Below are positions 1 through 7,140 of a DNA stretch of 20,835 bases, in pieces. The stretch comes from Peptococcaceae bacterium (GTDB lineage Bacteria > Bacillota > Peptococcia > Peptococcales > Peptococcaceae), in the NCBI GenBank assembly GCA_017622155.1, contig JAGARS010000012.1:1-20835 (forward strand). The letters are read 5' to 3'. How positions within the stretch are numbered: position 1 is the first letter of the stretch; the number at the start of each line of letters is the position of its first letter. The notes under the pieces were generated by a model. That model saw only the letters and a program-made list of their open reading frames with translations, was not told where the DNA came from and searched no databases. Both the position numbers and the translations under genes were made by a program.

Positions 1-53
1 AAGATGTTAAATTCGTTCAGGGCGGTATCCAGTTCTGGCCATTCAAAAAATAA
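1..53 (+). CDS. 3' end of an unidentified gene (partial)
   Basis: Reading frame 3 is open from the window edge to a TAA at 51-53 and gives a short tail ending in GGIQFWPFKK. The other two forward frames either stop at once or read past the following hairpin without sense. A strong terminator begins 22 bases after the stop, which supports this being the true end of a gene. The aromatic, basic C-terminus is not enough to name a family. Most of the gene lies outside the window. Confidence 0.5.
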   Translation, partial: DVKFVQGGIQFWPFKK

Positions 54-74
54 TCAACCAATATAATATGCTAT

Positions 75-106
75 CCCCGGTGTAATTGACACACCGGGGT
101 TTTTTT
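75..106 (+). terminator. Rho-independent terminator of the upstream gene
   Basis: A perfect 9-bp GC-rich stem (CCCCGGTGT at 75-83 pairs with ACACCGGGG at 91-99) has a 7-base loop and is followed by a run of T at 100-106. It separates the truncated gene at the left edge from the padR promoter. Confidence 0.92.
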
Positions 107-126
107 GTTTTCATGTAATAAACATG

Positions 127-179
127 TTGACATTGTCGATAATCGATAATATACTATAATTAGAAATATCGATATTCGA
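127..179 (+). promoter_or_regulatory. padR promoter with two TCGA-N3-TCGA operator-like boxes
   Basis: The promoter has a consensus -35 TTGACA (127-132), a 17-bp spacer and a -10 TATACT (150-155). Two dyads of the form TCGA-N3-TCGA lie at 136-146 (TCGATAATCGA, between -35 and -10) and 169-179 (TCGATATTCGA, just after the expected start of transcription). Their centres are 33 bp apart, close to three helical turns. The larger region is itself an inverted repeat (TTGTCGAT... against ...TCGACAA). Placement and symmetry suggest autorepression by the PadR protein encoded next; that assignment is inference. Confidence 0.7.
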
Positions 180-215
180 CAATAGCGCATTTTTTTATTA
201 AAAGGAGGCGATGAT

Positions 216-560
216 ATGGCGCGAGCCAAATTTCAGACTTTGACTGAGCAAATGTATTATGTACTGCTTTGTCTAACATCAGAATGCTACGGCATGGATA
301 TTATGGACAAAGTATCGGCCATGACTGACGGTCGGGTAAAGGTAGGCTCCGGTACGCTGTATCATTTGCTGGAACAGTTTGCTGAAGCCGACATGATTCG
401 TGAAACCAAAGTGGAAGGCCGCAGACGCAGCTATCTAATCACCGAAAAGGGCATGGAAACACTGAATGCAGAATATCAGCGCATTCGTGTACAGGTAGCA
501 GATTATGAAAAATTCTTTTCCCATGAAAATCATGCACAGGAGGTGCAACATAATGAGTAA
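216..560 (+). CDS. PadR-family transcriptional regulator
   Basis: This 114-residue protein has the PadR winged-helix fold. The N-terminal helix-turn-helix segment (about residues 8-60) carries the family pattern YYVLLCL...YGMDIMDKV...GSGTLYHLLEQF, and the wing follows at EGRRRSYLITEKG (about 67-80). A short C-terminal helix (about 81-105) would serve dimerisation; the length is typical of the short PadR class. The start is set by AAAGGAGG at 201-208, seven bases upstream of the ATG. The stop overlaps the next start (ATGAGTAA), so the two genes are translationally coupled. PadR repressors next to a membrane protein gene commonly repress that gene and themselves. The ligand or stress sensed is unknown. 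Confidence 0.93.
   Translation: MARAKFQTLTEQMYYVLLCLTSECYGMDIMDKVSAMTDGRVKVGSGTLYHLLEQFAEADMIRETKVEGRRRSYLITEKGMETLNAEYQRIRVQVADYEKFFSHENHAQEVQHNE
538..545 (+). promoter_or_regulatory. Ribosome binding site that sets the DUF2812 start
   Basis: AGGAGGTG lies seven bases before the ATG at 553. An in-frame ATG at 505 would place this Shine-Dalgarno inside the coding region and has no site of its own, so 553 is preferred. Confidence 0.85.
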
Positions 561-1962
561 CCATAAAGATATCAAACGCGTATTAAGCAAATATTCTTTC
601 TATGACAGAACACACATCCAGCAATACCTAGAGGACATGGCAGCCAAAGGCTGGATGCTGGAGAAAATCACATCATTCTACTGGCAGTTCAAAGCGATCG
701 AACCGCAAACTCTGCATTTCAGCGTTAATTATTTCCCTCCGGCTTCGGAGTTTGACGCAGAGCCATCGGAACAATTACTCACCATTCGAGATTACTGTGC
801 ACATGCTGGATGGGAATTTGTCACTGCCAGTGCGCAAATGCAAATCTACTGCAACGCACAGGACAACCCGACACCAATCGAGACGGATGCTCTGGTAGAA
901 GTAGAAACCATTCATAAAGCCATGAAAAAAAACTTTCTGCCAAGCCAGATTGTACTGCTGCTGTTAGGCATTTTGCAGATTGGGTTGCAGTTCAACATGT
1001 TTCACATCAACCCGATCAATTACTTTGTGGTAACATCCAATTTTGTGGCAATTTTTTGCTGGCTGGCTGTCATGATTCTGTGCTGTACTGAAATATTCGG
1101 ATACTTGCGCTGGTACAAAAAAGCTCGGCATGCCGCAGAGGTAGACGGAGAATTTATCAATACACCGAGCTATCGCCATATTCTGCTGTCTGTTGTATGG
1201 GCTGTACTAATCGTATTCATGCTCTGGATTTTGACACTGCACAATAAAGAAATGTATATGATTGTAGGTACCTTAATCTTGACATTTATATTCATCTTCT
1301 GGTTTACCGGATTTGTAATGAAGCAGTTGAAACGCAGAAAAGTATCTGCCAAGGTAAGCCGCATTGCTACCGTTGCCATCAGCTTTGCTTGCGGTTTTCT
1401 GCTAATGGTGGGCATCGTGTTTGGTACCATTCAGATTAGCAACACAGGCATTTTTGCTGAGGAGCCGCGCTATGACACCTATGTATATCAAGGGCATGAA
1501 TTTCATGTTTACAACGATGAACTGCCGCTTTACATCGAGGACTTGATGGAGACCGATTATACGGAATATTCTACCTACTGGGAAGGCCGTGAATCATTCC
1601 TGCTGGGTGAATACGAAGGTTTTCAGCGTCCGCGTATGGATGCACTGGGTGAGCCGAGCCTGCGTTACGATGTGTATTACATCAAATGGGGCGCGTTGTA
1701 TGATTTGTGTGTAAATGAGCTAGTGCATAAGTACGATGACTGGTATGATGAGGATGTGCCGGAAGAATGGAGAGATACATTCCGCGCTGTGGACAGCAAA
1801 TTATGGAATGCCAAGACAGTATATCAGAAATCTACCGGGGATACACCATCGGAACAGTATATTCTCTGCTATGATGATATCATCGTAGAATTGACACCTG
1901 GTTTCAAGCTGACTAATGCACAGAAACTGATTATCAGTGAAAAATTAAGTCAGCAAAAATAA
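553..1962 (+). CDS. DUF2812 domain membrane protein
   Basis: This 469-residue protein has the DUF2812 pattern near its N-terminus (about residues 8-75: SKYSFYDRTHIQQYLEDMAAKGWMLE and following). About five hydrophobic segments follow, starting near FLPSQIVLLLLGILQIG and ending near ATVAISFACGFLLMVG (roughly residues 130-300). The last part (about 310-469) is hydrophilic, rich in Tyr, Asp and Glu, and would lie on the other side of the membrane from the N-terminal domain if there are five spans. The gene overlaps padR by eight bases, and such PadR/DUF2812 pairs are common in Bacillota. The function is not known. By analogy to other PadR-controlled membrane proteins it may sense or answer envelope stress, but nothing in the sequence proves that. 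Confidence 0.88.
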   Translation: MSNHKDIKRVLSKYSFYDRTHIQQYLEDMAAKGWMLEKITSFYWQFKAIEPQTLHFSVNYFPPASEFDAEPSEQLLTIRDYCAHAGWEFVTASAQMQIYCNAQDNPTPIETDALVEVETIHKAMKKNFLPSQIVLLLLGILQIGLQFNMFHINPINYFVVTSNFVAIFCWLAVMILCCTEIFGYLRWYKKARHAAEVDGEFINTPSYRHILLSVVWAVLIVFMLWILTLHNKEMYMIVGTLILTFIFIFWFTGFVMKQLKRRKVSAKVSRIATVAISFACGFLLMVGIVFGTIQISNTGIFAEEPRYDTYVYQGHEFHVYNDELPLYIEDLMETDYTEYSTYWEGRESFLLGEYEGFQRPRMDALGEPSLRYDVYYIKWGALYDLCVNELVHKYDDWYDEDVPEEWRDTFRAVDSKLWNAKTVYQKSTGDTPSEQYILCYDDIIVELTPGFKLTNAQKLIISEKLSQQK

Positions 1963-1981
1963 AAATAGTATAAAATAAAGA

Positions 1982-2127
1982 AAAGGCAGCAATATTTCTG
2001 CAGTGTCGAGATTGACATGGACAGATGCGTAGAAATGTCTATGATGCCGTGGATGCAATCCACGAGCATTAGACAATTCAAGCAAATGTCCAGGGAACGA
2101 GGGTTTGCAGAAATAATTGCTGCCTTT
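1982..2127. repeat. 146-bp imperfect palindrome between convergent genes (MITE-like or structured RNA)
   Basis: Almost the whole 1963-2137 gap is one long imperfect inverted repeat. The ends pair over about 21 bp (AAAGGCAGCAATA-TTTCTGCA from 1982 against its complement ending at 2127). The middle pairs TGGACA (2018-2023) with TGTCCA (2087-2092). The tip pairs TGTCTA/TAGACA, ATGC/GCAT and GTGGAT/ATCCAC around a GCA loop at 2055-2057. Internal loops are asymmetric, so neither strand is a simple duplication of the other. Read on the minus strand it is followed by a T-rich stretch (TTTTCTTTATTTT), so it may also end transcription from the amidohydrolase gene. There is no open reading frame in it. 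Confidence 0.8.
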
Positions 2128-2137
2128 GATATTCTAT

Positions 2138-3268
2138 TTATACAATCTGTTTGCCGTTAATGAATACATATTTTGGTCTCCCCATAATCTCAAACGGGTG
2201 CCCGTCCCATACTACCACATCGGCATCTTTGCCCGCTTTCAGACTGCCAATCCGATCATCCGCTCTTAAAATTTTAGCAGGCACAATAGTCAATGCTTTA
2301 AATGCATCGTACTCTTTCATACCTTCACGCATTGCCAGCCCTGCACAAATCGGCAGAAACTGAATCGGTGTACACGGTGCATCGGTAATAATTGCTACAT
2401 CCAGCCCGGCATTTGCTAATACACCAGGTGTCCGGAATGTCACATGCTCCATTTCCACTTTAGCGCGGTTGCTAAAACTTGGCCCAACAGCTACCGGCAC
2501 TTTTGCCTCTGCCAGTTCGTCTACAATCAAGTGCCCATCGGTACAATGTTCCACCACCAAATCCAGCTGAAATTCATCGCGCAGGCGAATGGCGGTCATG
2601 ATGTCATCGGCTCTATGCGCATGGGCACGTACAGGGATACCGCCATTCAAAGCTTTGGCAATATGTTCTGTCTGCAAGCTGAACTCTCTGTCCTCTTCAC
2701 TTTTATTCAGATATTCTTTGGCTTCATATAACCCTTGACGTGCAATGGCCATAGTTGCCATACGGGTAGATGGCGCTTTATCTTTTTCACCGTATACGCG
2801 CTTTGGATTTTCGCCAAATGCCATTTTGAGCCCCGCTTCACCGTTTACCAGCATTTCCTTGTATGTTTTCCCTGCCGTTTTCATTACAGCTACCAGACCG
2901 CCAAATACATTGGCACTGCCCGGGGTAACCATAACGGTAGTAATACCGGCTTTTGCTGCATCTTGGAATGCCAAATCACGATAATTGATGGCATCCATAG
3001 CACGCAGTTCCGCTGTGTTTGGTTCTGTCATTTCATTACAATCATCACCCATTGGCTGATGAATTTCTTCATCGATACCAATATGGGTATGGACATCGAT
3101 AAAACCCGGTGTCACAATACGACCTTCTACATCGATAATCTGCGCATTCTGCGGAATCACCACATCTGCACCTACTGCCACAATTTTATTCTGCTCTATC
3201 AAAACTGTACCATTTTCAATAATTCCATCTTCCATGGTGTACAGTTTCCCATTTGTCAAAGCAATCAT
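2138..3268 (-). CDS. Amidohydrolase, imidazolonepropionase-like
   Basis: This 376-residue metal-dependent amidohydrolase has an N-terminal beta-sandwich with the usual NGKLYTMEDG / GRIVTPGFIDVHTHIG lead-in. Metal-site candidates in family order are H60 and H62 (HTH), H216/H218 (RAHAHR), H241 (VEHC) and D296 (ITDAP). The C-terminus returns to the sandwich at SLKAGKDADVVVWDG. There is no signal peptide, so it is cytosolic. The substrate cannot be told from sequence; relatives act on cyclic amides or on dipeptide-like compounds. The start is supported by AGGAGA about ten bases upstream, and the ATG shares ATGA with the tex stop (3265-3268). It is thus the last gene of the nine-gene run. Confidence 0.9.
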   Translation of the reverse strand: MIALTNGKLYTMEDGIIENGTVLIEQNKIVAVGADVVIPQNAQIIDVEGRIVTPGFIDVHTHIGIDEEIHQPMGDDCNEMTEPNTAELRAMDAINYRDLAFQDAAKAGITTVMVTPGSANVFGGLVAVMKTAGKTYKEMLVNGEAGLKMAFGENPKRVYGEKDKAPSTRMATMAIARQGLYEAKEYLNKSEEDREFSLQTEHIAKALNGGIPVRAHAHRADDIMTAIRLRDEFQLDLVVEHCTDGHLIVDELAEAKVPVAVGPSFSNRAKVEMEHVTFRTPGVLANAGLDVAIITDAPCTPIQFLPICAGLAMREGMKEYDAFKALTIVPAKILRADDRIGSLKAGKDADVVVWDGHPFEIMGRPKYVFINGKQIV

Positions 3269-5490
3269 TTTCGTTTATCTCCTGTCTTTTTATTCATTTG
3301 TTTCTTGTTTTGTGCACTGTCGGCCTGTACATCATCTTTGCGCATGGTAAGAGCAATTCTCCCACGACGTAAATCTACATCCAGCACACGCACTGTAATA
3401 ATATCGCCGACAGCCACCACTTCCATCGGATGTTTGATAAATTTCGCACCGAACTGCGAAATATGAATCAGTCCATCCTGTTTTACACCGATATCCACAA
3501 AAGCACCGAAATCTACTACGTTGCGCACAGTGCCTTTCAGTTCCATACCCGGTTTCAAGTCCTCCATAGAAAGCACATCACTGCGCAAAAGCGGCGGATC
3601 TAATTCTTCACGCGGGTCTCTACCCGGTTTTTGCAACGCTGCGATAATATCTTTCAATGTTGGCTCGCCAATCTCCAGTTCTTTTGCCATATCCTTCACA
3701 GATACCTGCTGCAATGCATCGCGCAGCCGAGAAAGTTTGTCGGTACGCAAGTCATTTTTGCTATAACCCAAACGCTGCAGCAATGCTTCTGCCGTTTGAT
3801 AAGACTCCGGATGCACCGGTGTATTGTCTAACGGATTTTCCCCATCGGCAATGCGAATAAACCCTGCGCACTGCTCATATGCTTTTGGCCCTAAACGAGG
3901 CACTTTCAAAAGCTGTTTACGGCTGGTGAGTTTCCCCTGTTCATTACGCATTTTTACAATGCCGTCAGCTGTAGCGCGACTCAAACCCGCCACATATTGC
4001 AGCAAAGCACTAGACGCAGTATTCAATTCCACGCCAACACCATTTACACAATCTTCTACTACCGCGTGCAATGCTTCATCCAGTTTTTTAGGTGTAACAT
4101 CATGTTGATACTGCCCTACACCAACAGCTTTCGGCTCAATTTTTACCAGCTCGGCCAGCGGATCCTGCAAACGTCTGGCAATAGATACCGCACTGCGCAG
4201 TGACAAATCGTATTCCGGAAATTCTTCTTTCGCAATTGGAGAAGCAGAATATACTGACGCGCCTGCCTCCGATACTATGATATACTGCACGCCAGGGCAC
4301 TGGCGAATCACATCAGCAGCCAAAGCTTCAGATTCGCGAGATGCGGTTCCATTGCCGATTGCAATAATACTAACATTCCACCGTATAATCATATCTTTCA
4401 TCAAAGCCATTGCTTCCTGATATTTTTTTTGCGGCGGATGCGGATACATAACGCCCACTTCCAGCACCTTTCCGGTATCATCTACCACAGCCAATTTACA
4501 GCCTGTGCGGAAACCAGGGTCGACACCTAACACAGTATGACCTTTCACCGGTGCCTGTAATAACAAATTGTGCAGATTTTCAGAAAACACTTTAATCGCC
4601 TGTACTTCCCCTGCATCTGTTAACTCATTGCGAATTTCACGTTCAATGGCAGGCCCAATCAACCGTTTCCAGCCATCGCGTGCTGCTTCTTCAAAAATCT
4701 GCTGACATTCTGCACTGCGTTTCTGCTGATATTGCTGATGAATTCCGGCTAAAATCAATTCTTCCGGCTGCTCCACTTTTACCGCTAATACTTCTTCATT
4801 CTCACCGCGATTCATTGCTAATATACGATGAGGCGGAATATTTTTCACAGCTTCTTCATATGCATAATACATTTCATACGGAGTTGTTTCATCATCTTCT
4901 AAAACTTTTTTCAGCTTTGTAACAATTCGCCCGTCTTTCCACGCCAATTGCCGTGCCGTTTTGCGCAGTTCTGCATCATCAGCCAGAATTTCCGCAATGA
5001 TATCCATTGCGCCTTGAATAGCCTCTTCTACAGAAGCTGCACCGTCTTCTTTTCCTATGTATAACGCTGCCTCTGCCGATACATCGCCCGAAATGTGTCC
5101 TTCCAGAACAGCCAGAGCCAATGGTTCCAGCCCTTTTTCCCGTGCAATACTTGCACGTGTACGACGTTTTTGCTTGTATGGCAGATACAAATCCTCCACT
5201 TCCTGCAGGATTTCCGCCTGTCGAATTTTTGTTTCCAGTTCTTCCGTTAGTTTGCCCTGCTCTGCAATGTTTTTCAGCACATCTTCTTTGCGCTGCTCTA
5301 AATTGCGCAAATACTGCAATCGTTCTGACAGCTGGCGCAACACCACTTCGTCCATTTCGCCTGTTGCTTCTTTACGATAGCGCGCAATAAACGGAATGGT
5401 ATTTCCTGCATCTAACAGTTCTACTGCTGCTGTTACCTTGCCTAACGGTCTGTTTAATTCTTTTGCAAGCTGCTTCATCTGCTGTGTCAT
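3265..5490 (-). CDS. tex: Tex-family S1 RNA-binding protein
   Basis: This is a full-length, 741-residue Tex protein. In order it has the helical Tex N-terminal region (about 1-200, with IPFIARYRKEATGEMDE at 32-48), a YqgF/RNase-H-like domain (about 318-440, VLGVDPGFRTG and IGNGTASRESE), helix-hairpin-helix motifs (about 488-550, ELNTASSALLQYVAGLS and FIRIADG) and an S1 domain (about 647-718, GTVRNVVDFGAFVDIGV...GLIHIS). The tail is Lys-rich. Tex binds nucleic acid and is linked to transcription and RNA turnover; the exact role is unsettled. The ribosome binding site GAGGAGGC lies in the last codons of mazF, six bases separate the genes, and the stop overlaps the amidohydrolase start, so all three are coupled. 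Confidence 0.96.
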   Translation of the reverse strand: MTQQMKQLAKELNRPLGKVTAAVELLDAGNTIPFIARYRKEATGEMDEVVLRQLSERLQYLRNLEQRKEDVLKNIAEQGKLTEELETKIRQAEILQEVEDLYLPYKQKRRTRASIAREKGLEPLALAVLEGHISGDVSAEAALYIGKEDGAASVEEAIQGAMDIIAEILADDAELRKTARQLAWKDGRIVTKLKKVLEDDETTPYEMYYAYEEAVKNIPPHRILAMNRGENEEVLAVKVEQPEELILAGIHQQYQQKRSAECQQIFEEAARDGWKRLIGPAIEREIRNELTDAGEVQAIKVFSENLHNLLLQAPVKGHTVLGVDPGFRTGCKLAVVDDTGKVLEVGVMYPHPPQKKYQEAMALMKDMIIRWNVSIIAIGNGTASRESEALAADVIRQCPGVQYIIVSEAGASVYSASPIAKEEFPEYDLSLRSAVSIARRLQDPLAELVKIEPKAVGVGQYQHDVTPKKLDEALHAVVEDCVNGVGVELNTASSALLQYVAGLSRATADGIVKMRNEQGKLTSRKQLLKVPRLGPKAYEQCAGFIRIADGENPLDNTPVHPESYQTAEALLQRLGYSKNDLRTDKLSRLRDALQQVSVKDMAKELEIGEPTLKDIIAALQKPGRDPREELDPPLLRSDVLSMEDLKPGMELKGTVRNVVDFGAFVDIGVKQDGLIHISQFGAKFIKHPMEVVAVGDIITVRVLDVDLRRGRIALTMRKDDVQADSAQNKKQMNKKTGDKRK

Positions 5491-5496
5491 TATATA

Positions 5497-5868
5497 TTAT
5501 GCCTCCTCACGACCCGCCTGCCAGCGCAGTCCCATACTAATTAAAAGCGCCTGATCAACCTGTTCCATTATTTGCTTGTCCAATGTACAGATATACTCTT
5601 TCAAGCGTGTTTTATCGATGGTACGTACTTGTTCTACCAGTACAACCGAATTTTTTGCCAACCCGTTTTCTCTGCCTGCCAAATCCACATGGGTCGGCAG
5701 CTTTGCTTTGCTGAGCTGCCCGGTAATAGCAGCTACAATAGTGGTAGGACTGTGCTGGTTGCCTACATCATTCTGAACGATCAGCACCGGACGCACACCA
5801 CCCTGTTCCGAACCAATTACCGGGTCCAGCTCTGCGTAAAATACATCTCCTCGTTTTACCTTTGCCAT
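5497..5868 (-). CDS. mazF: MazF/EndoA-type mRNA interferase toxin
   Basis: This 123-residue PemK/MazF-fold endoribonuclease resembles Bacillus EndoA (NdoA). Family marks are KRGDVFYAELDPVIGSEQGG at residues 5-24, RPVLIVQND with the likely catalytic Arg26, the TIVAAITG strand holding the likely catalytic Thr49, and LVEQVRTIDKTRL near residues 77-89. It would cut single-stranded mRNA at short sequence sites in the cytosol. In Bacillus the CopG-like antitoxin gene lies between alr and this gene; here only 37 bases separate them and no such gene fits. The toxin may be held in check by an antitoxin coded elsewhere or by translation level. Its ribosome binding site (GGAG) is modest. Confidence 0.93.
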   Translation of the reverse strand: MAKVKRGDVFYAELDPVIGSEQGGVRPVLIVQNDVGNQHSPTTIVAAITGQLSKAKLPTHVDLAGRENGLAKNSVVLVEQVRTIDKTRLKEYICTLDKQIMEQVDQALLISMGLRWQAGREEA

Positions 5869-5905
5869 AGTATAACTCCACTAACTGTTTGATTCTTTAC
5901 TTCCA

Positions 5906-7060
5906 TTATTCAATATATACCCGCGGTACACGGCTTGCAATACTGCATGTCACTTCATGTTCAATGGTACCCCAATGCTGTGCCATTTCACTTACCGTAA
6001 TCGATACCCCATCTGCAGTACCCAAAAGAATCACTTCATCCCCAGGCTGCATGTCAGGAAGCTCCGAAGCATCCACCATAAACTGATCCATACACACCTT
6101 CCCGATAATCGGGAGTTTTTTCCCGCGACAAATTACATAACCATTGTTGCTCAACATACGATTATAGCCATCAGCATATCCTACAGGAATCGTGGCTACC
6201 AATGTATCACGATACAGTTCAAATGTGCCATTATAGCCAATCAATCGCCCGGCAGGCAGTGTTTTTATATGCGCTACACGAGCTTTCCATGTCAGCGCCG
6301 GTTTTAGATGCGGGATATAATGCATCTGATTCGACGGCTGATATCCATATAACATGATGCCGGGACGCACCATATCAAAATGACCTTCCGGAATATCTAT
6401 GATACATGCACTGGCTCCTAAATGACAAATCGGAATTCTCCGGCCTGTGCGTGCTTCTAATTCATCCATAAACGATTTAAACTTCTGTACTTGTCCCTGC
6501 GCAAAAGTTTTATCATATTCATCACCTTTAGATAAATGGCTGAACAGCCCTTCTACCTCAATACCTTCCATAGAAAGTACCGCCTCGGCAATTGCCAATC
6601 CTGCTTCGTCTGCCTGAAACCCAAGCCGAGACATACCGGTATCCAGTTTCAAATGCACTTTTGCTCGTTTGCCCAATGCGATAGCAATGCGGTTTAGTTT
6701 TTCTGCTTCCTGCTGATTATAAATCGTCAGGCGCAATTCCTGTTCAATGGCCATTGCATAGCCTTCTATCGGTGTCCACCCCATAATCAAAATCGGGCAA
6801 GTAAAACCGGCTTCCCGCAATTCAACTGCTTCACTTAAAACTGCAACAGTAAGAAAATCTGCACCGGCCTCCAAACAAGCCTTGCTTACCTGCACAGCAC
6901 CATGCCCATAGCCATTGGCTTTCACCACTGCTGCAATTTTGACGTTTTCACCTACCAGTTGTTTTACCGTACGACAATTGTGTTTCAAATTCTCCAGATT
7001 TACCTCTACCCATGACGGACGATATACTTTCATGTATTTTGCCGTAGCATTTGTATCCAT
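5906..7060 (-). CDS. alr: Alanine racemase
   Basis: This 384-residue PLP enzyme interconverts L- and D-alanine for peptidoglycan. The PLP lysine is K47 in AAVVKANGYGHG, and the second catalytic base is Y276 in the IGYNGTF motif. The barrel carries HLKLDTGMSRLGF (136-148), HLGASACI (213-220) and RPGIMLYGY (232-240); the C-terminal beta domain holds PVGYADGYNR and VCMDQFMVD. It is cytosolic and of usual length. The ATG follows AGGAG by about ten bases; a second in-frame ATG nine codons on (MKVYRPSWVEV) would also give a complete enzyme and has no better site. It lies between nnr and mazF. The 80-bp gap to nnr is the largest in the run and could hold a weak internal promoter, but I see no convincing one. 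Confidence 0.96.
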   Translation of the reverse strand: MDTNATAKYMKVYRPSWVEVNLENLKHNCRTVKQLVGENVKIAAVVKANGYGHGAVQVSKACLEAGADFLTVAVLSEAVELREAGFTCPILIMGWTPIEGYAMAIEQELRLTIYNQQEAEKLNRIAIALGKRAKVHLKLDTGMSRLGFQADEAGLAIAEAVLSMEGIEVEGLFSHLSKGDEYDKTFAQGQVQKFKSFMDELEARTGRRIPICHLGASACIIDIPEGHFDMVRPGIMLYGYQPSNQMHYIPHLKPALTWKARVAHIKTLPAGRLIGYNGTFELYRDTLVATIPVGYADGYNRMLSNNGYVICRGKKLPIIGKVCMDQFMVDASELPDMQPGDEVILLGTADGVSITVSEMAQHWGTIEHEVTCSIASRVPRVYIE

Positions 7061-7140
7061 GTTGTAACCACTCCTGTTTTGTTTATTATAAATTTCTGTC
7101 TACGTTATTTTATAGCTCGTATCGCATCTTCAAGCAGCGT

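Noticed and set aside
2735..3466. A 243-codon open frame on the plus strand
   Set aside because: It is antisense to the amidohydrolase and tex genes, both of which have full family motifs; the frame itself is Cys- and His-rich nonsense.
7061..7140. An internal promoter for alr in the gap after nnr
   Set aside because: TTGAAG is followed by TAAAAT after only 15 bp; the fit is too poor to call.
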